A stretch of DNA of 64,000 nt from Achromobacter sp. AONIH1 (GCF_002902905.1 NZ_CP026124.1:558001-622000); one strand, 5' to 3'. Positions 1 to 10,062 are shown, counted from the stretch's first letter. Numbers and translations are program-made. The notes: generated by a model from the letters alone, not told the origin.

Positions 1-569
1 GTGCCCGGCGCTTCCGTAACGATGCGGCTGTCGGCGGCCGAAATTCGCGCGCCCTCCCTCATGGCAAGCAGACCGCTGGCATAGGTGCCATGCGTCAGGA
101 TGGAGGAATTGATCAGCTCGACCCTGGCATCGGCGCCGTTCGCCAGGGCCCCTATCCCGCCATTGCCGAAGGTCTCGACGGCTACCCCCGTGACATCGAT
201 ACGCGCGGGACCATTGGAAGAATTGGCATTCAGCCCGAGACCATCGTTGTCGTGGACGGTCACCGTGCTATCCCGCAACGTGGCCGCGCCACCCTGGACG
301 ACGACCCCGCCCCCCGGAGCGTTCGGCGCTCCGGAATCGCTGACGATGGTGATATTGCTGCCGGTCACGCTGTTGTCGCGACCCCGCACAAGAATCGCCG
401 GCCCCAGTCCACCGTGGAGGATGCTTTCACCCGGCAGGAGCACGCGATGGCGATCAGGCGAACGGTCATTCACGATGACCATCACCTCGTTGCCGCGACT
501 GACAAGGGGCAAGGTGACAAGCACTGCGCCGAGCAGCCCCGGCATGAGGAAAGGCGAATATCTGGACAT
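1..569 (-). CDS. Autotransporter-like surface protein, N-terminal part (3' end outside window)
   Basis: An open frame of 189 codons starts at ATG 569 and runs off the left edge without a stop. The first 35 residues contain a hydrophobic stretch (LMPGLLGAVLVTLPLVS), consistent with a signal peptide. The rest is rich in Gly, Asn, Ser, Thr and Asp, with short repeating beta-strand-like units such as NSVTGSNITIVSDSG and DSTVTVHDNDG. That is the look of a right-handed beta-helix passenger of the pertactin/AIDA type. The diagnostic C-terminal beta-barrel lies outside the window, so the class is inferred. A motif shared with the fimbrial operon lies about 136 bp upstream. A non-autotransporter beta-helix protein is the main alternative. 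Confidence 0.6.
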   Translation of the reverse strand, partial: MSRYSPFLMPGLLGAVLVTLPLVSRGNEVMVIVNDRSPDRHRVLLPGESILHGGLGPAILVRGRDNSVTGSNITIVSDSGAPNAPGGGVVVQGGAATLRDSTVTVHDNDGLGLNANSSNGPARIDVTGVAVETFGNGGIGALANGADARVELINSSILTHGTYASGLLAMREGARISAADSRIVTEAPG

Positions 570-705
570 GAAGGATTCCTGGTCGTGGCGGACTCTTGCA
601 CGCCCACCACTCAAGCCTGCCAGGCATTCTGAGGATGCGGCCGCGTCCGCAACGGCCTTTGTGTTGCGCTAAGCGACACGATTCCAGTATTTCTAGCCCA
701 GGAAT

Positions 706-719
706 ATCAGACAGTTCTG
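706..719 (-). promoter_or_regulatory. RcsB-box-like site upstream of the autotransporter-like gene
   Basis: On the minus strand this reads CAGAACTGTCTGAT and continues as ATTCC. It matches sites upstream of the fimbrial operon, the EAL gene and the small receiver gene (consensus CRGAAHYGTCTGAT). The extended block GTCTGATATTCCT is identical to the one upstream of the EAL gene. It lies 136 bp upstream of ATG 569. A -10 at the spacing used by the other copies (AATCGT, 678-683) is poor. Confidence 0.5.
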
Positions 720-825
720 AAACACTTGGGCCCGTCCGCGCACCTGGGCCGCTCCGCTGCGTCCAACCGCCCGCCCCGCTATCCCTCGCCCTCCTTGAGG
801 CGCGATGTGAGCATTTCCTTGCCTG

Positions 826-2196
826 CTACGATGACGGGAAGATCGGCCCCCCGGAACCGGAACTTGATCCATCCCGTTGTTCCCTCGCCCTGAGCTTCAT
901 TGCCTCGTCTGCTTCCCGGGCCAGTCGAAAATCCTTGATCAGCTGGAAAATGGTCTGTTCGTTGGCGTTGACGGAACCGCCCTTCCCGTTATCCGACGAC
1001 ATGCCTTGCAGGTCCTTGGAGAAACTCCGGAACTTCTCCATTTCCTTGTTCAGCTTTCTTTTCAGCGCGCCGCTTTTCGTCTCGTCATCGTTGGCGTCTA
1101 TGTTTTTCGTCAGCGCTTGCTCCACCCGTTTGGTGCTTTTCAGCTCTTCGATGATGAGTGCGCTGGCCAGGACTCGCAACTCCGACTTCCTGTCCTCGGA
1201 CACAATCGTCTCCAGCTTCAAGTCGGCCAGCGCCTTCGTCACCGCCTTTCCGACGGGCTCGTTCAACCGCTGGTGGAATTGCTTGTTGTCGTCCTCGCCA
1301 AGGTCATTGTTGTTTTCATCTCTCGGCAGGGCGTTGCCCACGTCTATCGCCAGCGCTTCGTCCCCGCCGACATCTTCAAGCGCTTCATGCACGACGCGCT
1401 CCACGACATGCGCGTACAACAGGACCGATACAGAAGGCGTATCGAACAGCGCCTTGCATTGCGCTTCCAGCGCATTCTCGAACTTGTCAATGCTGCGCGT
1501 ACCACGGCTGGACACGACTCTCACCAAGCCATCCAGGCCTGCGCCGATGCCAACCAGGGTAGTTGCCCAGGCCGCCCACCCCTCCCAGCTTTCAGGCTCC
1601 GTCAAGCGGTACGCGCCGATGACGGCGCCCGTGCCCGCCGACAGGGTGGCAAGAACCGGCACGATGATTTCGTGCAGTTGCCGATGCAGGCCGGCGTTGT
1701 GGTTCATGGCCGCCAGGCCGGCCAACAGATCCTTGCGAATATCCAGAACTTGCCCAAGCCATCGCTCGATCTGGACGGGATCATCCTTCTTCGGCGCATT
1801 GCCGGACTCATCCGCGAATTCCGTGAGCTTCTGCGACAGACGGCCCAAATCGTTGAACAGCTTGTCGCTCAATTGCCTGAAGGAAGCGCGGCGGAGGGAA
1901 CGGAGGTCTCCTGGCCGGCCTAACCAACTGTTCCTTTTGTCATACAGCTTTGTCGCCGCGCGTCCCAGTTCGCGGACCTTGGACTGGTCGTCCTCGTTGA
2001 CGCGGCCGAGAAAGCAGACTTTATGGAGCCTCAGCGTCCCGTTCGCATGCTTCGAGACCCTGCCCTGCGGCGCGATAACGACCCTGAATTGCTGCCCGCC
2101 CACGCTGAAACGACCGTGACCGACAGGCCCCGTGCCGTCCGTGCCTGTCGGGATGCTTGGCGGGAGTCCGCCCAGGGGAATGGAAACGCTTTCCAT
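826..2196 (-). CDS. Unrecognised protein with paired hydrophobic segments
   Basis: A 456-residue protein is read from ATG 2196. An in-frame ATG at 2277 would add 27 residues but lies inside a strong inverted repeat, so the shorter form is preferred; neither start has a good ribosome-binding site. I do not recognise the family. The N-terminus is polar, Gly/Pro-rich and lacks a signal peptide (MESVSIPLGGLPPSIP). Two hydrophobic stretches (about 176-197 and 204-228) could form a membrane hairpin. The C-terminal half is charged, helical and probably coiled-coil, ending in a Ser/Gly tail. Base composition looks less GC-rich than the housekeeping genes. With its place beside a tRNA and an adhesin-like gene, this suggests an accessory gene. 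A secreted or membrane-inserting effector is only a guess. Confidence 0.6.
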   Translation of the reverse strand: MESVSIPLGGLPPSIPTGTDGTGPVGHGRFSVGGQQFRVVIAPQGRVSKHANGTLRLHKVCFLGRVNEDDQSKVRELGRAATKLYDKRNSWLGRPGDLRSLRRASFRQLSDKLFNDLGRLSQKLTEFADESGNAPKKDDPVQIERWLGQVLDIRKDLLAGLAAMNHNAGLHRQLHEIIVPVLATLSAGTGAVIGAYRLTEPESWEGWAAWATTLVGIGAGLDGLVRVVSSRGTRSIDKFENALEAQCKALFDTPSVSVLLYAHVVERVVHEALEDVGGDEALAIDVGNALPRDENNNDLGEDDNKQFHQRLNEPVGKAVTKALADLKLETIVSEDRKSELRVLASALIIEELKSTKRVEQALTKNIDANDDETKSGALKRKLNKEMEKFRSFSKDLQGMSSDNGKGGSVNANEQTIFQLIKDFRLAREADEAMKLRAREQRDGSSSGSGGPIFPSS

Positions 2197-2251
2197 GAAC
2201 ACGTATCCGGATCTTGACTGTTGAATAAGGAACAGGAAATCCGGCAAGGTT

Positions 2252-2290
2252 CCAGCGTCATGACCTTTCCGCGTCATGGCATGACGCTGG
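2252..2290. promoter_or_regulatory. 11-bp perfect inverted repeat upstream of the unrecognised gene
   Basis: CCAGCGTCATG (2252-2262) and its exact complement CATGACGCTGG (2280-2290) are separated by 17 bp. The repeat lies 56-94 bp upstream of ATG 2196 and just downstream of the tRNA-Pro terminator. It could be an operator for the 826-2196 gene or an RNA hairpin. It has no T-tract on either side, so it is not a simple terminator. Confidence 0.5.
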
Positions 2291-2310
2291 CTCAGGAAGA
2301 AAGCAGACGC

Positions 2311-2342
2311 AAAAAAGCCGGCACGCTTGCGCGATGCCGGCT
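2311..2342 (-). terminator. Rho-independent terminator of tRNA-Pro
   Basis: On the minus strand the 8-bp stem AGCCGGCA/TGCCGGCT is followed by a run of T residues. It lies 47 bp beyond the 3' end of tRNA-Pro, as expected for that transcript. Confidence 0.85.
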
Positions 2343-2387
2343 CTTGCCGATGATGTCGGGTACATCACCGAGAATTCGACCACATCA

Positions 2388-2465
<78 letters not shown>

Positions 2466-2564
2466 ATTTTGGCAAGTCCCACACTTCAGACTTGCGCACT
2501 TGCTCTTACTACCAACTTGCTTCACTACGGCAGGTTCGGCATCACTGCCTCACCGCTTTTTTCG

Positions 2565-3530
2565 CTAGCGATCTCTGTTCACCGCGAAAGCGCAGAATTC
2601 TAACAGAGATTTTTGGAAAACGGAAATGGGGTAGTTCGACAGGGCATTGCGGGCCAGTTCGGCCTCGGCTTCGGCGGCCTGCATCGCGTGCTCCAGCGCG
2701 TCGGTGGCCTGGATGGCGGCGGCCACGGCGGCGAAGTCGGCGTCGCCCGTCTTGATGGCATCGCGGATCAGTTGCTGCTGCTCGGGCGTGCCCACTTCCA
2801 TGACACGGATCAGCGGCAGCGTGGGCTTGCCTTCGCGCAGGTCGTCGCCCACGTTCTTGCCCAGCGCCGCGGCGTCGCCGCGATAGTCCAACACGTCGTC
2901 GACCAGCTGGAAGGCAGTGCCGACGTGGCGGCCGTAGGCGGCCGCGGCGGCTTCCTGCTCGGGCGTGGCGCCGGCCAGCACCGCGCCGACCTGGGCGGCG
3001 GCCTCGAACAGCTTGGCGGTCTTGTAGCGCACCACCTGCAGGTAGCGTTCCTGCGACACGTCGGGGTCGTGCACGTTCAGCAGCTGCAGCACCTCACCCT
3101 CGGCGATCACCGTGGTGGCCTCGGACAGGATGCTCATGATGCGCATCGAACCGGCCTCGACCATCATCTCGAACGAGCGCGAATACAGGTAGTCGCCCAC
3201 CAGCACGCTGGCGGCGTTGCCGAACACGGCGTTGGCGGTGTCGCGGCCACGGCGCAGGTCGGACTCGTCGACCACGTCGTCATGCAGCAGCGTGGCGGTG
3301 TGGATGAACTCCACCACGGCGGCCAGCAGCTGGTGATGGGTGCCTTCATAGCCCAGCGCGCGCGCCACCATCAGCACCATGGCAGGACGCATGCGCTTGC
3401 CGCCGGCGCCGATGATGTAGTCGCCGATCGTGCGGATCAGGACCACCTCGGAATTCAGCCGGCTGCGGATAACCGCATCGACGGCCTTCATATCGTCTGC
3501 AATGGGAGCGATGAGCGCGGGGAGATTCAA
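2565..3530 (-). CDS. ispB: Octaprenyl diphosphate synthase
   Basis: A 321-residue trans-isoprenyl diphosphate synthase, the normal length for IspB. It elongates farnesyl diphosphate with isopentenyl diphosphate to make the ubiquinone side chain. The substrate-binding GGKRMRP is at 43-49. The first Asp-rich motif, DDVVD, is at 84-88 and the second, DDVLD, at 211-215; both bind the magnesium-diphosphate. The start at 3530 gives the usual N-terminus. In many proteobacteria ispB is divergent from rplU; here an FAH-family gene and an IclR regulator lie between them. A -10 box TATAAT lies about 90 bp upstream. Confidence 0.95.
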   Translation of the reverse strand: MNLPALIAPIADDMKAVDAVIRSRLNSEVVLIRTIGDYIIGAGGKRMRPAMVLMVARALGYEGTHHQLLAAVVEFIHTATLLHDDVVDESDLRRGRDTANAVFGNAASVLVGDYLYSRSFEMMVEAGSMRIMSILSEATTVIAEGEVLQLLNVHDPDVSQERYLQVVRYKTAKLFEAAAQVGAVLAGATPEQEAAAAAYGRHVGTAFQLVDDVLDYRGDAAALGKNVGDDLREGKPTLPLIRVMEVGTPEQQQLIRDAIKTGDADFAAVAAAIQATDALEHAMQAAEAEAELARNALSNYPISVFQKSLLEFCAFAVNRDR

Positions 3531-3835
3531 GACGTATCCGGATTGTGAAGCGAGCCGCGTGGCGGACTCTTACCGCAAGGGCCCCGTCCGGCAGGCGGTC
3601 GGGGAGGATTCGACCGGGGATTATACGGGCTGGCCAAAACAGGGACGCGTCTTGTCCGTCCCTGGCCGCTCCCTGGACGGCGCCCGCGCGTATTGTCTTG
3701 TTGGCCGGCCCCGCCGCCATGCCTGGCCCGCCCAGCGCCCCCCCTGTTCCAGCAATCCCGATCGCGGCTCGCATACCGTCGCGTGACATGCGTGCCACGC
3801 CGGCCCGCGCGATCGCCCTGCGCCGCGCCCCGACC
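3531..3835. other. Intergenic region between ispB and the FAH-family gene, with ispB promoter and operator-like repeat
   Basis: This 305-bp stretch has no convincing gene. On the minus strand TATAAT at 3620-3625 is a good -10 for ispB, giving a leader of about 83 nt. An 8-bp perfect inverted repeat CAGGGACG/CGTCCCTG (3640-3647 and 3657-3664) covers the -35 region. It may be an operator or a coincidental hairpin. The rest (3665-3835) is GC-rich and shows nothing I can name. Confidence 0.5.
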
Positions 3836-5020
3836 TCAGCCCGTGGCGGCCCCCGCCAGCAGCCCCCGCCGCGCCAGGCTCGCGTACAGCGCCCGCAAGC
3901 CGAAGTCCCAGGGAGGAATGGCGGTGCACTCGCCCACCTCGTTGACCAGCGCGCCCAGCGGGCCGGAGGCGATCTCGACGCGGTCGCCCATCGCGTGGGT
4001 GAAGCCGCTGCCCGGCCCGTGCCGGTCCTGCGTGGGCGAGAACATGGTGCCCAGGAACAGCATGCAGCCGTCCGGGTACTGATGGTGCGCGCCCAGGGTC
4101 TGGCGCACCAGGTCCAGCGGGTCGCGGCTGATCTGGCTCATCAGATTCACGCCGGCCAGCGAGAAGCCGTCGGGCCCGTCGATGCGCAGCGCCACCTCGG
4201 CGGCGCGCACGCTGTCCAGGGTGAAATCGGCGTCGAACAGCCGGATGAAGGGGCCGATGGCGCAGGAGCCGTTGTTGTCCTTGGCGCGGGTCAACAGCAG
4301 CGCGCTGCGCCCTTCCACGTCGCGCAGGTTGACGTCGTTGCCCAGCGTCGCGCCCACGATCTGGCCGCGGCTGTCCACGGCCAGCACCAGCTCGGGCTCG
4401 GGGTTGTTCCAACGTGACTCGGGCAGCACGCCGATGCGGGCGCCATAGCCGACCGAGGCCATGGGCGGCGCCTTGGAGAAGACCTCGGCGTCCGGGCCGA
4501 TGCCCACTTCCAGGTATTGCGACCACTGGCCGCGCGCCACCAGCGCTTCCTTCAGCGCCATGGCCTCGGCCGAGCCGGGCCGCAACCGCGACAGGTCCGA
4601 GCCGATCAGGCCCTGCAGGCGTTCGCGGATCGCCTCGGCCTGGCCGGCATCGCCGCCCGCCTCTTCCTCGATCAGGCGTTCCAGCAGGCTGACGGCGAAG
4701 GTGACGCCGGCGGCCTTCACCGGTTGCAGGTCGCAAGGCGCCAGCAGGCGGGCCGGGCCGCCGGCCAGACTGGACGCCAGCCAGTCGCGCACGTCGCCCA
4801 GCGGCTCGCCGGGCGCGAGCCGCGCCAGCTCGACGCGGTCGGGCCGCTCCAGCAGGTCGGCCATGGTCGGCGCCACGGCGGTGATGTCGAACATCCGGCC
4901 GCCGCGCACCGCCACCACGCAGGGGCCGTCCTGCGGCGCCTGGCGCCAGACACGGCCGACCAGCAAAGCGCGGTCCAGGTCGGCGGGCAGGTGATGATCG
5001 GGAATAGTGGGAGCAGCCAT
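3836..5020 (-). CDS. Fumarylacetoacetate hydrolase family protein
   Basis: A 394-residue protein of the FAH superfamily, which hydrolyses, hydrates or decarboxylates 2-oxo acids with a bound divalent metal. The C-terminal two thirds carries the fold: NNPEPELVLAV, GATLGNDVNLRDVEGRS and GSGFTHAMGDRVEI resemble the metal-binding Glu/Asp and substrate-loop regions. The first 130 residues form an extra N-terminal domain found in longer members. ATG 5020 is preferred over an upstream in-frame start because AAGGAA precedes it. The gene is divergent from an IclR regulator with a palindrome between them, suggesting a substrate-induced catabolic step. The substrate cannot be told from sequence; sugar-acid or aromatic catabolism are both possible. 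Confidence 0.8.
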   Translation of the reverse strand: MAAPTIPDHHLPADLDRALLVGRVWRQAPQDGPCVVAVRGGRMFDITAVAPTMADLLERPDRVELARLAPGEPLGDVRDWLASSLAGGPARLLAPCDLQPVKAAGVTFAVSLLERLIEEEAGGDAGQAEAIRERLQGLIGSDLSRLRPGSAEAMALKEALVARGQWSQYLEVGIGPDAEVFSKAPPMASVGYGARIGVLPESRWNNPEPELVLAVDSRGQIVGATLGNDVNLRDVEGRSALLLTRAKDNNGSCAIGPFIRLFDADFTLDSVRAAEVALRIDGPDGFSLAGVNLMSQISRDPLDLVRQTLGAHHQYPDGCMLFLGTMFSPTQDRHGPGSGFTHAMGDRVEIASGPLGALVNEVGECTAIPPWDFGLRALYASLARRGLLAGAATG

Positions 5021-5117
5021 GCGGGTTCCTTGGGTCCGAGTTTCGTCCGGAGTTGGTCCGGTCCCAGGCGCGATGCGCCAGGGACTGCGTCCGAGTCTAG
5101 GAGCGGCTTGCCATAAC

Positions 5118-5153
5118 GTCCAATATGCTAGATTTCTGTTCAACCTATTGGAC
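5118..5153. promoter_or_regulatory. Probable IclR-type operator
   Basis: GTCCAATA (5118-5125) and TATTGGAC (5146-5153) form an exact 8-bp inverted repeat 20 bp apart. It lies between the divergent FAH-family gene and the IclR regulator, ending 4 bp before the preferred regulator start at 5158. The position suits autorepression plus control of the FAH gene. Confidence 0.6.
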
Positions 5154-5157
5154 ATTC

Positions 5158-5916
5158 ATGCCTGACACCGCCGACGTTCCCGCCATCCGCCGCGCCCACG
5201 ACATCCTCAGGACGCTGGCCGCGCAACCCGGCCCGGTGAAGGCCGCCGAATTGATGCGCGCCTGCAACCTGCCCCGCAGCTCGCTGTACCTGCTGCTGGA
5301 CAGCCTGGAGCGGCGCCGCTGGATCGAGCGCCGCGAGGGCGGCTACATCGTCGGCATCGAGCTGATGGCGCTGGGCGCGGCCTACCTGCGCCACGACAGC
5401 CTGCAGACCGCCTTCCACCGGGTGGCGGCGGAATTCGTGGCGCGCTGCAACGAGGTGGTGCAACTGGCGGCGCTGGACGGTTTCGAGGTGGTCTACCTGG
5501 CGCGCGAGGACGCGCGCCGGCCGGTGCGGCTGGTGTCGGATCTGGGGCTGCGGCTGCCGGCGCACGCCTGCGCGCTGGGCAAGGCCATGCTGGCCGGGCT
5601 GGATCCGGCCGAGTTGGACGCGCGCCTGCCCGCCAAGCTGGCCCGAGTCACCGAACGCACGCTGGCCACGCCCGAGGCGCTGCGCCGCGAACTGGAAGAG
5701 GTGCGCCGCGACGGCCTGGCCCAGGACCGCGAGGAGGTCACGGCAGGCCTGGTCTGCTTTGCCGCCTATGTGGGCGTGACGCCGCTGGGCAAGCGGCTGG
5801 CCGTCAGCACGTCCATTCCCTCTGACCGGCTCGATAATGCCCACCGGCAGGCCGCCATCGCCGGCATCCGTCAGGTGGCGCGCGAGCTGGCGAAGCTGAC
5901 CGCCGCCCTGCCGTGA
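5158..5916 (+). CDS. IclR family transcriptional regulator
   Basis: A 252-residue protein, the usual IclR length. An N-terminal winged helix (about 8-70; KAAELMRACNLPRSSLYLLL is its helix-turn-helix) is followed by the C-terminal effector domain (HACALGKAMLAGL, then a region ending KRLAVSTSIP). An in-frame ATG at 5125 would start inside the inverted repeat and add a hydrophobic tail, so ATG 5158 is chosen. The regulator is divergent from the FAH-family hydrolase, its probable target, and the inducer is likely a substrate or product of that enzyme. Confidence 0.88.
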   Translation: MPDTADVPAIRRAHDILRTLAAQPGPVKAAELMRACNLPRSSLYLLLDSLERRRWIERREGGYIVGIELMALGAAYLRHDSLQTAFHRVAAEFVARCNEVVQLAALDGFEVVYLAREDARRPVRLVSDLGLRLPAHACALGKAMLAGLDPAELDARLPAKLARVTERTLATPEALRRELEEVRRDGLAQDREEVTAGLVCFAAYVGVTPLGKRLAVSTSIPSDRLDNAHRQAAIAGIRQVARELAKLTAALP

Positions 5917-5958
5917 GGCCGGCGCGCCACAGCTAAACCCTTAGCCCGCAAGCGCTTT

Positions 5959-5987
5959 TTGACTTTCCATGGCAGGCGGGCTAATAT
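5959..5987 (+). promoter_or_regulatory. Sigma70 promoter of rplU-rpmA, with a long leader
   Basis: TTGACT (5959-5964) and TAATAT (5982-5987) are separated by exactly 17 bp, a near-ideal sigma70 promoter. Transcription would start near 5994, leaving an untranslated leader of about 220 nt before rplU at 6214. The leader (5994-6213) contains no convincing gene. A leader that long before a ribosomal protein operon could hold an autoregulatory RNA structure. Confidence 0.75.
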
Positions 5988-6213
5988 CCCGGATTCGGCT
6001 ATTTCCTAATGGCCGAATTACGTCGGCACGTTCCGCAGCCCAAGCCCAGCCTGGATCGATCATCAGATCAGGTAGCGTCCCGTCAAAACCCAGTAGTCAG
6101 GGCGGACGGCAAGAGCGAAGGCGCCGCCACTTTGCTGCATGCCATGCGCCAAGCATGTGTGTCAGCGAAGCCGGCAGTCGGACAGGCCTTTTTACCTATT
6201 TAAGGAACACCCC

Positions 6214-6525
6214 ATGTACGCGGTCGTAAAAACCGGCGGCAAGCAATATCGCGTTGCTGCTGGCGAAAAACTCAAGATAGAACAGATACCGGCTGACATT
6301 GGGCAAGAAATCACCCTGGACCAAGTGCTGTCCGTGGGCGAAGGCGACCAGCTGAAAGTTGGTACGCCTCTCGTCGCCGGCGCCGTGGTCAAGGCAACGG
6401 TTCTTGCGCAAGGCCGCCACGACAAGGTCAAGATCTTCAAGATGCGCCGTCGCAAGCACTATCAGAAGCATCAGGGCCACCGTCAGAACTACACCGAAAT
6501 CCGCATCGAAGCCATCACGGCCTGA
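6214..6525 (+). CDS. rplU: 50S ribosomal protein L21
   Basis: A 103-residue protein matching L21 over its whole length ([14 protein letters not shown] at the start; [16 protein letters not shown] near the end is the 23S rRNA-binding basic segment). The ATG at 6214 is preceded by AAGGAA. An upstream in-frame start would add 25 non-conserved residues and is rejected. It is followed 35 bp later by rpmA, the usual L21-L27 pair. Confidence 0.98.
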   Translation: MYAVVKTGGKQYRVAAGEKLKIEQIPADIGQEITLDQVLSVGEGDQLKVGTPLVAGAVVKATVLAQGRHDKVKIFKMRRRKHYQKHQGHRQNYTEIRIEAITA

Positions 6526-6560
6526 GAAGCGACTCGGTACCACATTAGCAGGAGCTAAAC

Positions 6561-6821
6561 ATGGCACAGAAAAAGGGCGGCGGCTCTACGCGGAACGGAC
6601 GCGACTCAGAATCGAAGCGTCTGGGCGTCAAGGCATTCGGCGGTGAACTCATCCCCGCCGGTTCGATCATCGTGCGTCAGCGCGGCACGCGCTTCCACGC
6701 TGGCGTGAACGTCGGCATGGGCAAGGACCACACCCTGTTCGCGCTGATCGACGGCAAGGTTCAATTCGGCTTCAAGGGCGCGTTGAACAAGCAAACCGTT
6801 TCGATCGTCGCCGCCGAGTAA
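6561..6821 (+). CDS. rpmA: 50S ribosomal protein L27
   Basis: An 86-residue L27. It begins [19 protein letters not shown], the flexible N-terminal tail that reaches the peptidyl-transferase centre, and continues [25 protein letters not shown] lies at good spacing before ATG 6561. It is co-transcribed with rplU and followed by a terminator before obgE. Confidence 0.98.
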   Translation: MAQKKGGGSTRNGRDSESKRLGVKAFGGELIPAGSIIVRQRGTRFHAGVNVGMGKDHTLFALIDGKVQFGFKGALNKQTVSIVAAE

Positions 6822-6871
6822 TTCGGCCAGGCACGCTCTGCGACGCGGCCCGGCCGCGTCGACGAACGGCG

Positions 6872-6902
6872 AAAGCCCTGCCGCATGCGGCGGGGCTTTT
6901 TT
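6872..6902 (+). terminator. Rho-independent terminator after rpmA
   Basis: AAGCCCTGCCGC pairs with GCGGCGGGGCTT (one G-T wobble) around a short loop and is followed by a T-run. It separates rplU-rpmA from obgE, which must have its own promoter or rely on read-through. Confidence 0.85.
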
Positions 6903-6933
6903 ATCGCCGGCCCATTTCGGGCAGAATGGTTGA

Positions 6934-8142
<1,209 letters not shown>

Positions 8143-8198
8143 GCCATAATCGCAGCTTCATCCGATTACGCCTCTTCGCGCCGCAGTCCGCCCTGATC

Positions 8199-9335
8199 AT
8201 GTCTGCCGAATCAACCGCCGTATCCGTCGTCTCCAACGCCCAGCGCATCGTCGCCAAGGTGGGCTCGTCGCTCGTCACCAACGAAGGCCGCGGCCTGGAC
8301 CGTGCCGCCGTGGCCCACTGGGCCGCGCAGATCGCCGCGCTGCGCAAGCAAGGCCGGCAGGTGGTGCTGGTGTCCAGCGGCGCGATCGCGGAAGGCATGG
8401 CGCGACTGGGCTGGCGCAAGCGTCCGTCGGTGATGCACGAGTTGCAGGCCGCCGCCGCCGTGGGCCAGATGGGCCTGTGCCAGGCGTATGAGGCCGCCTT
8501 CGCGGAACACGGCCTGCGCACCGCGCAGATCCTGCTCACCCACGAAGACCTGGCCGACCGCCACCGCTACCTGAACGCCCGCAGCACGCTGTTCGCGCTG
8601 CTGCGCCTGGGCGTGGTGCCCATCGTCAACGAGAACGACACCGTCGTCACCGACGAGATCCGGCTGGGCGACAACGATACGCTGGGCGCGCTGGTCACCA
8701 ACCTGATCGAAGCCGACACACTGGTCATCCTGACCGACCAGCGCGGCCTGTACGATTCGGACCCGCGCAAGAACCCCGACGCAAAGTTCATCTCGCACGC
8801 GCAAGCGGGCGACGCCGCGCTGGAAGCCATGGCCGGCGGCGCCGGCAGCGGCATCGGCACCGGCGGCATGCTGACCAAGGTGCTGGCGGCCAAGCGCGCC
8901 GCGCACAGCGGCGCGCATACCGTGATCGCCTCGGGCCGCGAGCGCGACGTGCTGACCCGCCTGGCGCAAGGCGAGTGCATCGGCAGCGAGCTGCAGGCGG
9001 CGCTGCCGGTGTGGTCGGCGCGCAAGCAATGGCTGGCCGATCACCTGCGCCTGCGCGGCCGCGTGACGCTGGACGACGGCGCCGTGCAGGCCCTGCTGCG
9101 CGAAGGCAAGAGCCTGCTGCCCATCGGCGTGACCGCCGTCGACGGCGAGTTCGGCCGCGGCGACGTGGTCGCCTGCGTCGACAGCGAGGGCCGCGAATGC
9201 GCGCGCGGCCTGATCAACTACTCGGCCGCCGACACCCGGCGCATCCTGCGCCAGCCTTCATCGCAGATTGCCCGCATCCTGGGCAGCATGACCGAACCCG
9301 AGCTCATGCATCGGGATAATCTGGTCGTCCTGTAG
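8199..9335 (+). CDS. proB: Glutamate 5-kinase
   Basis: A 378-residue protein catalysing ATP-dependent phosphorylation of glutamate, the first step of proline synthesis. An amino-acid kinase domain (about 12-260) carries [38 protein letters not shown] and the [10 protein letters not shown] loop. A C-terminal PUA domain (about 285-365) follows. ATG 8199 gives the conserved N-terminus; the much longer upstream open frame is a shadow of obgE. Its last 32 bp overlap the convergent wHTH gene. Confidence 0.96.
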   Translation: MSAESTAVSVVSNAQRIVAKVGSSLVTNEGRGLDRAAVAHWAAQIAALRKQGRQVVLVSSGAIAEGMARLGWRKRPSVMHELQAAAAVGQMGLCQAYEAAFAEHGLRTAQILLTHEDLADRHRYLNARSTLFALLRLGVVPIVNENDTVVTDEIRLGDNDTLGALVTNLIEADTLVILTDQRGLYDSDPRKNPDAKFISHAQAGDAALEAMAGGAGSGIGTGGMLTKVLAAKRAAHSGAHTVIASGRERDVLTRLAQGECIGSELQAALPVWSARKQWLADHLRLRGRVTLDDGAVQALLREGKSLLPIGVTAVDGEFGRGDVVACVDSEGRECARGLINYSAADTRRILRQPSSQIARILGSMTEPELMHRDNLVVL

Positions 9336-10023
9336 CGTCCGCGCCCGCCTGCCCTCCCCGCGCCAGCAGGATGTAGCCCCACCCCCGCACCGCCAATACC
9401 GGCAGGTCGATATCGAGCCGCCGCGCCTTGCTGCGCAGACGCGAGACCAGCACGTCCACGCGGCGCACGCTGTCCCGCTCGACGGCGGCGTTGCGCGGCA
9501 GGAAACGCTCGCGTCGCAGGCAGTGGTCCGGCGCATTGAGCAGACGCACCAGGAAGGCGCGCTCGGTCGCGGTGAGCGGCAGCCGCTCGCCCGCCGGCCC
9601 CGCCAGCACGCGCGCGTGCATGTCCACGCGCCAGGCCGGCGCGGGACGCCCAGCGCCCTGTAGCCGCCGGCACAGCGTGCGCAGCAGCGCATCCCATTCG
9701 GCCATGCTCATGTCCGGCGCCGGACAAGCGTCCGCGCCCGCGTCCATGGCCGCGATGCGGGCCTGTGCGCAGGCGTCGGCGTCCTGCCAGGCCAGCGCCG
9801 CGCCCGGCGCGGCCCGGCGCGCGGCGGCGATAGACAGCGAAGGATCATCGTAGCGATCGCGCAGCACGATCGCGTCCGTCACCTGCCCGGACAGGCGTTC
9901 GAGCAGCGCGTTCACCGATGCGAAGCAATGGACGCGCCAGCGCAACTCACGCAGATTCTTGGCGAAATGATTACCCGCAATTTCATCGGATTGCACGACA
10001 AAGACGGTGCCTCTGTGCCACAT
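9304..10023 (-). CDS. OmpR-type winged-helix regulator with a degenerate receiver domain
   Basis: A 239-residue protein. Residues about 1-115 have the size of a receiver domain but lack its signature: the acidic pair and phospho-acceptor region are altered (AIVLRDRY) and the conserved Lys-Pro is replaced (CPAPD). The C-terminal part (about 140-230) is a normal OmpR winged helix ([13 protein letters not shown], then [13 protein letters not shown] and GWGYIL). It probably does not use aspartyl phosphorylation. ATG 10023 is chosen because AGGGG precedes it; a TTG two codons upstream is the alternative. It is divergent from an XRE-type regulator across a palindrome and overlaps the 3' end of proB. 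Confidence 0.82.
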   Translation of the reverse strand: MWHRGTVFVVQSDEIAGNHFAKNLRELRWRVHCFASVNALLERLSGQVTDAIVLRDRYDDPSLSIAAARRAAPGAALAWQDADACAQARIAAMDAGADACPAPDMSMAEWDALLRTLCRRLQGAGRPAPAWRVDMHARVLAGPAGERLPLTATERAFLVRLLNAPDHCLRRERFLPRNAAVERDSVRRVDVLVSRLRSKARRLDIDLPVLAVRGWGYILLARGGQAGADATGRPDYPDA

Positions 10024-10049
10024 GATCAACCCCTAACAGGCATATTACC

Positions 10050-10062
10050 TAAGTGATACTTA
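10050..10062. promoter_or_regulatory. Palindromic operator candidate between two divergent regulators
   Basis: TAAGTGATACTTA is a perfect 5-bp inverted repeat around a 3-bp centre, nested inside a wider TTACCT/AGGTAA pair (10045-10050 and 10072-10077). It lies in the 58 bp between the wHTH gene (start 10023) and the XRE gene (start 10082), where either protein could bind. Confidence 0.4.
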
